NCBI GenBank assembly: GCA_039029315.1
Contig: JBCCGK010000048.1
Location: forward strand, 17,946 to 81,945
Origin: JBCCCJ01 sp039029315
Lineage (GTDB): Bacteria; Bacteroidota; Bacteroidia; J057
DNA length: 64,000 bases
Direction of reading: 5' to 3'
A model generated the notes under the pieces. That model made no database searches. It was not told the DNA's origin and saw nothing but the letters and a program-made list of their open reading frames with translations. Of the stretch, positions 26,238 to 33,704 are shown in pieces. Made by a program: the position numbers and the translations under genes. The first letter of the stretch is position 1, and each line of letters opens with the position of its first letter.

Positions 26238-29200
26238 ATGACCAAATACGCCTTTCGTTCTTCACTTGTTCATAAATTCTTTAACCCCAACATGGGTTTA
26301 TTGTGCGGCACTATTGCACTGCTAGCAGGTTGTCTCCATATGTCTTATGGTCAGCCTGCTGATTTGCGTTTTGAGCGTTTTGGTCTGAAGGAAGGCTTGC
26401 CCAATATGTCTATTCAGACGCTGTATCAGGATGAAGAAGGCTTCCTGTGGATTGGCACATGGGATGGATTGAGTCGCTATGATGGATATGGGTTTGAGAA
26501 TTTTCACCATCGACCCTTTGATTCGACAAGTCTGTCTGCCAATGATGTGAAGGCCATCGCCGAGGATGGAAGAGGGAGACTGTTTGTTGGCATGCAAAGC
26601 GGTTTGAGCCGCTGGGATGAGCAGAAGCAGGAATTTGTTCAATATCCCCTTGAAAGAGGCGTTCCAGGTAAACTCAGCAATGATGCTGTCGGAGCCTTGA
26701 TGAAGGATGATGAAGGAAATATGATGGTTGGTGGTTTTTTGGGAAAAGGACCACATATGAATCGCCTGATCATTGACAAGGATAGTTTCCAAAATGCTCG
26801 TGGGCCTTTTACAACAACGATGGTGAGGACACAAGATGGGGTCATATGCGGAGGAAGGTCTTCAAGACTTGCTTTTTGGTCTTTTGCAGCTGATTCCACC
26901 ATACCCATTCAGGAGATGTATCCGGGATTGGTGATTCCCAAGCAAGACATTCTCTCCCTGTTGGAAGATCATCGAGGGCACATCTGGGTCGGTACCAAAC
27001 GATGGTTGATCCAATACCGAAAAGATACACAAGTGATGAGATACTGGGGAAGAAAAGATGGCTTGCTGCATCCCTGGATTTCAGCTCTATATGAAGATAA
27101 ACAAAGACGCATTTGGATCGGCACCGGAATAGGTCTTCAGTGCTTATCCGAAGATCGTACTACCTTGGGAACCTATCAATACCAGGCAGAATCCCCCTTT
27201 AGTCTGAGTCACAACCATGTTACGGCTTTGCTAGAAGATCGATCCGGGAATCTATGGGTCGGAACCATGAGAGGTGGTCTCAACAAAGCCAGACTGGCCA
27301 GATTGAGTCAATTTCATCGATATGACTTCACGCATTTTGGCGAGAAGCACAATGACCTCATCGTCTTTGCCTTTGCTGAAGGGGCGAATAACCGACTCTG
27401 GGTCGGTACAAGCAATGGTCTTTGGCTACTTGACAAAGCAAGCAAGGATACCTTGGCGCATTACACCTATGGTCCAGAAGAAGAACTGGGATTGAGTGCA
27501 CGAAATGTCTTCTCTTTGCATGAAACACCTGATGAACAGCTCATCATTGGATATTCGAGATTTGAAGGGGCAGATCTATTGGATATCCCAAGTCAGACGA
27601 TGAAACATGTTCCCGAAAATAAAGAAAAGCCGAATTTCTATGGGACGGTCCGGGATATTGATCCAGTCGAAGGTAGCCCTGGCCAATACTGGTTGACTGG
27701 CCAAGGGCAATTTTTATTTGACATAGAGAACTTGAGTATTGAGAGGGTCTCAATCTGCAATGGGCCAGATGATTGTTTTAAAAATTATTTTTTTGAGGCA
27801 AAGGCAATCGATAGTTGTAGGATTTGGATCAGTGGGAATGAAGGGATTTTGGAAAGAAATCAGTGTGATTCCCGTTTTCAGGTCATCCCACTACAAGTCT
27901 CCGGCAAACGCGCAACAAATTTAAGTATATCCATTCATCCCGTCCCAAATGGAGATGTATGGATTGGGGGCTATGGTACCGGTTTGTTCCAACTGAATCC
28001 AATCAACAATGAAATCAAACATTATGAGATGCGCCATGGTCTTCCCAACAATTTTGTATATGGGATCATCAGCGATGCCTTTGGCAATCTGTGGATGAGT
28101 ACCAATAAAGGGCTGACAAGATTCTCTCCCGATACAGAATTCTTTACCTTATTCGATGTAGATGATGGGTTGCCGCATTATGAATTTGCAACGGGGGCCT
28201 ATATGCAAGCCAGGGATGGAGAGGTCTATTTTGGTGGGATGGATGGATTTGTGAGTTTCTACCCTAGTCAGATCCAGGAAAGAAGCAATCGCTTTGATGC
28301 CCCGACCCATATTTCTGAAGTGAGAGTCTCTGGGGAGCTGGTTATGTTGGATACTGTTGGTGGAAAAGAAGCAAGCATTTCTTTCCCGGCATATAGAGGT
28401 CAGCATTTGGAAATCGAATTTGTCTCTCTCGATTTTACCCGACCCGAAAACAATCAATACAGACACATGCTCCAGGGTTGGGATGAGGACTGGAGCCCTC
28501 GGTCGGATGGCAATCGCGTTCAGTACAACCTTCTGGAGCCTGGGGACTATACCTTTTTGGTACAGGGAAGCAATAGTGATGGGGTGTTTTCAACTACGCC
28601 TGCCTCCCTGCGTATTCAGGTAATCCCACTCTGGCACCAAAACCTATGGATTCGCTTCATTTTGCCGTTGCTGTTTGCGCTTGGGTTGGGCTATATTGGC
28701 TATAGAAGGTTGCAATACTTACGCGGTCGGGAGCGACGACGCCTTCAACACCGGATCGCCAAAGTCCGTCAGGAAGCGTTGGCTTCGCAGATGGACCACC
28801 ATTTCACCTTCAATTCTCTCAACTCCATTCAGCGATTTGTAACAGAGAATGATACCCAATCAGCTCTGTATTTTATCTCAAGATTTGGGAAACTGATGCG
28901 ACGGATGCTCAATCAGGCCCGACAGAATTATATCACCATTGAAGAAGAAATTGATACCCTGGATTTGTATTTGTCTCTGGAATCGCTCCGAACCAGGAAT
29001 AAATTTTCCTATGAATTCCAGGTCGATCCCAATCTTGACATATACAATACTGAAATGCCTGCAAATCTTCTTCAACCCTATGTCGAAAATGCGATTTGGC
29101 ACGGATTGATGCCCAAAGAAGAGCAGGGGAGTATTCTCTTGACCTTTAGCTTACATGGGAAAGATATCCTGATTATCTTGGAGGATGACGGGATTGGCCG

Positions 29201-29396
29201 GAAAAAATCCAGAGAACTACAGTCAAAAAGTAAATTTGCACATAAGTCCCGAGGCATGAAGATCAATGAAGAACGTCTGGAGACGCTGAAATTACTTCAT
29301 GGAGATGAAACCAAAATCACCATCATAGACCTGGAGGACGAGGAGGGCAAGGGAACTGGAACGAAAGTAAAAGTGATTGTCCCAAATCGGGTATAG
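26238..29396 (+). CDS. Beta-propeller/Y_Y_Y sensor histidine kinase (LytS-type kinase core)
   Basis: The 1052-residue membrane sensor has a signal peptide (about 1-38). Residues 40-690 hold two-component-regulator propeller repeats, each with the hallmark D-x-x-G-x-x-W-x-G-T (LEDRSGNLWVGTMRGGLNKA, YEDKQRRIWIGTGIGLQCLS). A Y_Y_Y domain follows (about 715-795, YRHMLQGWDEDWSPRSDGNR), then one membrane helix (about 803-825). The kinase core is of the His_kinase family: MDHHFTFNSLNSIQ carries the phosphoacceptor His, NLLQPYVENAIWHG is the N box and LEDDGIGR the G box. The usual NPHFIFN has become DHHFTFN, with His and the final Asn retained. It senses an extracellular ligand and signals to the LytTR regulator next door. 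Confidence 0.93.
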   Translation: MTKYAFRSSLVHKFFNPNMGLLCGTIALLAGCLHMSYGQPADLRFERFGLKEGLPNMSIQTLYQDEEGFLWIGTWDGLSRYDGYGFENFHHRPFDSTSLSANDVKAIAEDGRGRLFVGMQSGLSRWDEQKQEFVQYPLERGVPGKLSNDAVGALMKDDEGNMMVGGFLGKGPHMNRLIIDKDSFQNARGPFTTTMVRTQDGVICGGRSSRLAFWSFAADSTIPIQEMYPGLVIPKQDILSLLEDHRGHIWVGTKRWLIQYRKDTQVMRYWGRKDGLLHPWISALYEDKQRRIWIGTGIGLQCLSEDRTTLGTYQYQAESPFSLSHNHVTALLEDRSGNLWVGTMRGGLNKARLARLSQFHRYDFTHFGEKHNDLIVFAFAEGANNRLWVGTSNGLWLLDKASKDTLAHYTYGPEEELGLSARNVFSLHETPDEQLIIGYSRFEGADLLDIPSQTMKHVPENKEKPNFYGTVRDIDPVEGSPGQYWLTGQGQFLFDIENLSIERVSICNGPDDCFKNYFFEAKAIDSCRIWISGNEGILERNQCDSRFQVIPLQVSGKRATNLSISIHPVPNGDVWIGGYGTGLFQLNPINNEIKHYEMRHGLPNNFVYGIISDAFGNLWMSTNKGLTRFSPDTEFFTLFDVDDGLPHYEFATGAYMQARDGEVYFGGMDGFVSFYPSQIQERSNRFDAPTHISEVRVSGELVMLDTVGGKEASISFPAYRGQHLEIEFVSLDFTRPENNQYRHMLQGWDEDWSPRSDGNRVQYNLLEPGDYTFLVQGSNSDGVFSTTPASLRIQVIPLWHQNLWIRFILPLLFALGLGYIGYRRLQYLRGRERRRLQHRIAKVRQEALASQMDHHFTFNSLNSIQRFVTENDTQSALYFISRFGKLMRRMLNQARQNYITIEEEIDTLDLYLSLESLRTRNKFSYEFQVDPNLDIYNTEMPANLLQPYVENAIWHGLMPKEEQGSILLTFSLHGKDILIILEDDGIGRKKSRELQSKSKFAHKSRGMKINEERLETLKLLHGDETKITIIDLEDEEGKGTGTKVKVIVPNRV

Positions 29397-29509
29397 AGGG
29401 TGGAAGGAAAATAAGGGACATAAGGCAAATAGGGGAGATAAAGGCGGTGGAGGATGAAAAATTCCAATTTATACCCTATTCCCCCTATTCCCAACAACAA
29501 TATTCCCAT

Positions 29510-30262
29510 ATGATCAGAACACTCCTAATTGACGATGAAGCAGATGCTCGCTTTACCCTGAGGAATCAGCTGGCAATGTCCTGTCCTGAGATAGAGATTG
29601 TGGGAGAGGCGCATTCTGTAGAAACTGCCCTGAATGCGATCGCCCAATATGAGCCAGAACTGATATTCCTGGATGTTCGTCTCAGTCCCGGAAGTGGATT
29701 TGACATTTTGAAACAGGTATCAGAAATCACTTTTGATGTGATATTCGTGACAGCCTATGATGCCTATGCGATGCAGGCCATTCGATTTTCTGCTCTGGAT
29801 TATCTACTCAAACCTGTCGATCCAGAAGAACTACGAGAAGCCGTAGACAAATTGTCCGCCAAAAAAGGAGGGGAGGAAGAGGCAGTCCGATACGAGGTAT
29901 TCAAGGATAATCTGGAGGCAAGAAATGAGCAATTTGATCGCATTGTCCTGCCAACTCTTGAAGGCTTTCTGGTACAAGAGGTGCAGGAAATCATTCGGTG
30001 TGAGGCTGATAGGAACTACACACATTTTTTTCTTCAAGGCAAAAAAAAGCAAGTGATTCCTCGAACCCTAAAGGTATATGATGAATTGTTGGGAGGCCTG
30101 GGCTTCTATCGCTGCCACCAATCACACCTCATCAATGTCAAGCAGGTTCGGGAATATAAGCGAAGAAAAAAAGGAGGCATCGCCTTTTTGCATGATGGCA
30201 CAGAGATTCCCGTCTCCGAAAGTCGGAAAGAAGGATTTATCCAACAGTTCATGGGTTTGTGA
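29510..30262 (+). CDS. LytTR-family response regulator
   Basis: This 250-residue regulator has a receiver domain at residues 1-120 (LLIDDEADAR, phosphoacceptor Asp55 in LIFLDVRLSPG, Lys in LLKPVD). A LytTR DNA-binding domain covers about 145-250 (IIRCEADRNYTHFFL, FYRCHQSHLINVKQV). ATG 29510 is chosen because the receiver begins there; the longer frame overlaps non-conserved sequence. It follows its probable cognate kinase by 113 nt and should bind promoters of target genes when phosphorylated. Confidence 0.93.
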   Translation: MIRTLLIDDEADARFTLRNQLAMSCPEIEIVGEAHSVETALNAIAQYEPELIFLDVRLSPGSGFDILKQVSEITFDVIFVTAYDAYAMQAIRFSALDYLLKPVDPEELREAVDKLSAKKGGEEEAVRYEVFKDNLEARNEQFDRIVLPTLEGFLVQEVQEIIRCEADRNYTHFFLQGKKKQVIPRTLKVYDELLGGLGFYRCHQSHLINVKQVREYKRRKKGGIAFLHDGTEIPVSESRKEGFIQQFMGL

Positions 30263-30316
30263 TTTTTTCGTATCATTACTACTGTTTTGATCACGCAAAG
30301 TCTACAGCCCTCATCC

Positions 30317-31411
30317 ATGATTGATAAGTCATTTCACATTCTGTATGTAGATGATGAAAAGCACAATTTGTCTGCTTTTCGGGCTTTGTTTCGTCGCTCC
30401 TATAATATTTTTATTGCTAATTCTGGTCCTGAAGCTATAGAGATCCTTCATGAAAACAGCATCCATCTGATCATCACAGATCAGCGCATGCCTGGAATGA
30501 CAGGGGTCGAGTTTCTTGGCAAAATCCGGATTGATTTTCCTGATCCTATCCGCATGATCCTTACGGGATTCAGTGATACTGAGGCGATTATCGATGCGAT
30601 CAACAAGGGGCAGGTATCTCGATACATCACCAAACCCTGGAATGACAAGGAGTTGCATATGGAGATCGAAAGCGCTCGGGAACTCTATCAATTGCGTGCC
30701 AAGAACAAGTCTTTGTTTCGGGAACTTCAGCAACGATTGGAGGAGCAGGAACGAACAGTGCAGATCTTCCAGCGCTATGTGCCTGAACCAGTTGTGAAAA
30801 AAGTGCTGTCAAGCTCTCCTGATTCTATTTTTGAGGGAGAACAGCGTGCTGTCAGTGTCTTGTTTTGTGATATTCGAGGATTTACAAGCCTGAGTGAACA
30901 ATTGCCTCCCAGACAGGTGGTAGGCATCCTCAATCATTATTATCGGATGATGACAGAAGTGGTAGAGTCTTATGGAGGGACTGTCAACCAGTTTGTTGGT
31001 GATGAAGTCTTTGCTGTCTTTGGCGCACCCATGGCACAGAAAGATCATGAAGAGCAAGCCACCCTTTGCGCCATAGAGATGATTCGAACCCTCGATGCCT
31101 TGAATGAGATTTGTCTGGAATCCTATCAATGCGAAATACATATCGGCATTGGCGTCAACAGTGGAGAGGTCGTCGCCGGAAATATGGGATCAAGTGCGCA
31201 CATGGCTTATTCGGTGGTAGGAGATACGGTCAATACAGGCAAGCGGATTGAAAGTTTGACCAAAACCAAATATGATACCATCTTCATCAGCGAATCAATT
31301 TACCGGAAAGTGCAAGACAGAGTGAAGGCACGGGCCCATGAACCCATCGCTGTCAAAGGCAAAAAAGAAAAAATCAAGGTCTATGAAGTCCTCATGAATG
31401 GGGAGTTGTGA
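30317..31411 (+). CDS. Response regulator with class III nucleotide cyclase output domain
   Basis: The 364-residue protein has a receiver (1-125, ILYVDDEK, Asp55 in LIITDQRMPGM, Lys in YITKPW). A coiled-coil linker follows (about 130-165, ELQQRLEEQERTVQIFQRYV), then a class III adenylyl/guanylyl cyclase domain (175-360). The metal-binding Asp residues are in LFCDIRGFT and FVGDEVFAVFG, and the transition-state Asn/Arg are in VNTGKRIES. The position that is normally the adenine-selecting Lys (in KxxGD) is Gln here, and the partner in the GDTVN strand is Ser. The nucleotide made (cAMP or cGMP) is therefore uncertain. ATG 30317 is preferred over a TTG at 30287. The last 31 nt overlap the convergent VanZ gene. 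Confidence 0.92.
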   Translation: MIDKSFHILYVDDEKHNLSAFRALFRRSYNIFIANSGPEAIEILHENSIHLIITDQRMPGMTGVEFLGKIRIDFPDPIRMILTGFSDTEAIIDAINKGQVSRYITKPWNDKELHMEIESARELYQLRAKNKSLFRELQQRLEEQERTVQIFQRYVPEPVVKKVLSSSPDSIFEGEQRAVSVLFCDIRGFTSLSEQLPPRQVVGILNHYYRMMTEVVESYGGTVNQFVGDEVFAVFGAPMAQKDHEEQATLCAIEMIRTLDALNEICLESYQCEIHIGIGVNSGEVVAGNMGSSAHMAYSVVGDTVNTGKRIESLTKTKYDTIFISESIYRKVQDRVKARAHEPIAVKGKKEKIKVYEVLMNGEL

Positions 31412-31755
31412 GCACTCCCTAACCATCCTCCCACTCCTATTCCAAGAATATCTGCAGCAAGATCCTGAAAGGAAAAAGTTCTGGAATCAATCCAGATTTG
31501 GCTGATTTCTTCCCCTACTATCAGAACAAAGAGAATGAAGATCACCAGTGGGATCTTCAGACTTCCGATGCTGATCGGTTTGGGAAAGGCACGACACATC
31601 GTAAAGGACAGCAAGCCCATGAGCATGAAGTGCCCGATTTTGTCTCCATATGGGATGGCCCGCACAATGGCAAAGGTGGCTTCTCCATATGGAGAGTCAG
31701 CGATGATGACGCAGGTGATGATGAGGAGCAGGACGAGGAAGGCCCAGAGTTTCAT
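31381..31755 (-). CDS. VanZ family membrane protein
   Basis: The 124-residue protein has four hydrophobic helices with the VanZ pattern: an N-terminal helix, then DKIGHFMLMGLLSFTMCRAF, a third helix (IPLVIFILFVLIVGEEISQI) and DLAADILGIGVGGWLG. VanZ-like proteins have been linked to glycopeptide tolerance and cell-envelope stress, but most have no defined role. The 3' end overlaps the cyclase gene tail-to-tail by 31 nt, which allows antisense interference. Confidence 0.85.
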   Translation of the reverse strand: MKLWAFLVLLLIITCVIIADSPYGEATFAIVRAIPYGDKIGHFMLMGLLSFTMCRAFPKPISIGSLKIPLVIFILFVLIVGEEISQIWIDSRTFSFQDLAADILGIGVGGWLGSAHNSPFMRTS

Positions 31756-31836
31756 TTGAGGTGCTTAAAACCCAGAAGGGAGTGAGTGTCAATGAATTGA
31801 TGTAAAAAGTAAGAAAAGCAATTGTCCCAGCACTTA

Positions 31837-32280
31837 TCACTTTTTCATAATGTATCCATCAAAGGATGTCTTCTTTCCAAAGATTTCAAATTTGATTGAA
31901 AGAGAATCAGATTCTACCCCAATCCATAATTGATAATCCTGTGTGTACCAATTGTTTGTTTTAAAATGGCCAAATTCATATGCTTTTTCATTTTTATAGT
32001 ATAATTCAAATAAGCAATGACCGTATTCATTTTTTATCCCTTTTTCACTTTGGCCATTATTGAATATGATATTTCCACTATTTAGATGAATGATTCTAAT
32101 ATCTTTTTTGTCGATACCCTCTTCAAGGACTACAGTAAAGGTGTTAAAATCAAATATTTTTGAAGAAATCCGAGTGGCAAAACAATCTTCCTCTTTTAAG
32201 GCTTTTGAATACTCTCTGAATTTTTGAAAACTCCAAGACCCAGCGACGAGAATAAGTAACCATAAGAGAATATTTCTCAT
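31837..32280 (-). CDS. Hypothetical membrane-anchored or exported protein (AT-rich gene)
   Basis: The 147-residue protein starts at ATG 32280, where a hydrophobic N-terminus begins (ILLWLLILVAGSWSF). This is either a signal anchor or a signal peptide. The rest is soluble and mixed (SSKIFDFNTFTVVLEEGI, LIHLNSGNIIF-like strands) and matches no family I know. By eye the gene is clearly richer in A and T than its neighbours, as is the adjacent Fic gene, which suggests recent acquisition. Confidence 0.65.
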   Translation of the reverse strand: MRNILLWLLILVAGSWSFQKFREYSKALKEEDCFATRISSKIFDFNTFTVVLEEGIDKKDIRIIHLNSGNIIFNNGQSEKGIKNEYGHCLFELYYKNEKAYEFGHFKTNNWYTQDYQLWIGVESDSLSIKFEIFGKKTSFDGYIMKK

Positions 32281-32439
32281 CTTAGATATTTTTTCTCTAA
32301 AATACCTTGTCAAGATTGGGCAACATATGATGGTCAATTATTCGTAGAGAATCATCTATTATTTGGCGGGGAGATATTCAAATTTCACACCATTTCAATC
32401 TCGATTCTTTCAACCTGTTGGTAACGACTTGCCCTAGAG

Positions 32440-32476
32440 AAAAAGCCTATTGCTGGTGATTTCTTTAAGAATAGGC
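32440..32476 (-). terminator. Probable rho-independent terminator of the fic gene
   Basis: GCCTATT (32445-32451) and AATAGGC (32470-32476) pair perfectly. On the minus strand the stem is followed directly by TTTTT (32440-32444). It lies 14 nt past the Fic stop codon. The 18-nt loop is long. Confidence 0.6.
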
Positions 32477-32489
32477 ATAGTTATTCTTC

Positions 32490-33602
32490 TCAACGATCAT
32501 CAACGTCTCCCAACACATAGCTTGTACTCCTACCACCACCCTCTTCTTTTTTAAGAATTCCCTTTTTGACTAAATCCTGAATGTCTCTGAGGGCAGTATC
32601 CTGTGAGCATTTTAAGATTTTTGCCCACTTAGAGGTATTCAACTTCCCATTAAACCCATCCAGCAATTTATTTAGCATGAGGCTTTGTCGAGCATTTATG
32701 GGGGTTTGAGCCCATTTCATCTTGAATAACACCTTTGACAAAATGACGTCTGAAGAGCTAAGAGCTTCAAGTAGGCATGTCAGAAACCATTCCAACCAAT
32801 CAGTAATATCCAGAGTTCCCCTTTGTGAGAATTCTAATTGTCGGTAATATGCTTCCCTGTCAATTTTGATTTGTGAGGACATGCTGTAATACCGTTGAGA
32901 TACGTCGTCTGCCCGGCTTAACAGCATCTCAGTAATGGCCCGCCCAATTCTTCCATTTCCGTCTTCAAATGGATGGATAGTAACAAACCATAAATGAGCA
33001 ATTCCAGCTTTTATGACTGGATCTATCGTTTTTTCATTGTTTATCCAATGAATAAACTGTGCCATTTCCGCTTCGATCTTCGATGCTGGAGGGGTCTGAA
33101 AATGGACCCTTTCTCTTCCCATGGGACCAGAAACTACCTGCATGGGGCCTGTTGAATCATCCCGCCAATTCCCGATAATTATTTTGTACATCCCGCTTCT
33201 TCCTGTAGGAAATAGAGAATAATGCCAATTAAATAATCTTTCTGCCGATAGGGACTCAGAGTAATTTCCTACCGCATCAATCATCATGTCAACAACACCC
33301 TCTACATTTCTGTCAGAATGAACCAAACCAGCAATATCCATTCCCAGTCTTCGGGCAATGGAGGATCGAACTTGCTCAGGATTTAAGATCTCTCCTTCAA
33401 TTTCGGTAGATGTCAAGATTTCAAGGGTAAGAATTTCTAGTGTTGCTTCACTTTGGAGTTCAAATCCCAGGGACTCCATTCTACCAATCAGTTTTCCTTG
33501 CAAATTCCTAAGCTTTCCCAGGATTGTGAGCAATCTCTCGGTATTCCAAAGAAAATTTGGCCAATCTTGTTTTTGGTAGATAAATCCGCTCATTCGCCGC
33601 AT
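32490..33602 (-). CDS. Fic family protein with DUF4172 domain and C-terminal winged helix
   Basis: The 370-residue protein has DUF4172 at residues 5-85, a Fic core to about 260, and a C-terminal winged-helix region (about 300-355, TSKWAKILKCSQDTALRDIQ). The catalytic loop HPFEDGNGR is complete at residues 210-218, so AMP transfer to a target hydroxyl is likely. The autoinhibitory motif S-x-x-x-E-G is present at residues 65-70, in the N-terminal helix (class II arrangement); Glu69 would block ATP binding. A palindrome at 33608-33634 sits just before the ATG, and the winged helix may bind it. No antitoxin partner gene is present. The DNA is more AT-rich than its surroundings. ATG 33593 is an alternative start. 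Confidence 0.93.
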   Translation of the reverse strand: MRRMSGFIYQKQDWPNFLWNTERLLTILGKLRNLQGKLIGRMESLGFELQSEATLEILTLEILTSTEIEGEILNPEQVRSSIARRLGMDIAGLVHSDRNVEGVVDMMIDAVGNYSESLSAERLFNWHYSLFPTGRSGMYKIIIGNWRDDSTGPMQVVSGPMGRERVHFQTPPASKIEAEMAQFIHWINNEKTIDPVIKAGIAHLWFVTIHPFEDGNGRIGRAITEMLLSRADDVSQRYYSMSSQIKIDREAYYRQLEFSQRGTLDITDWLEWFLTCLLEALSSSDVILSKVLFKMKWAQTPINARQSLMLNKLLDGFNGKLNTSKWAKILKCSQDTALRDIQDLVKKGILKKEEGGGRSTSYVLGDVDDR

Positions 33603-33607
33603 TTTAT

Positions 33608-33634
33608 GCAGTGAATATGGTAATTATTCACCGC
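33608..33634. promoter_or_regulatory. Palindromic candidate operator upstream of fic
   Basis: Arms GCAGTGAATA (33608-33617) and TATTCACCGC (33625-33634) pair at 9 of 10 positions around a 7-bp centre. It lies 6 bp upstream of the fic ATG, where it would cover the promoter. The dyad with centres 17 bp apart suits a dimeric winged-helix protein. Confidence 0.5.
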
Positions 33635-33704
33635 ACTCCTTCAAAAAGCCTTATATTTTGCAATGAATGTTGGCTCGAATCCTTGAAGAGGAAGCATGCC
33701 TCCC

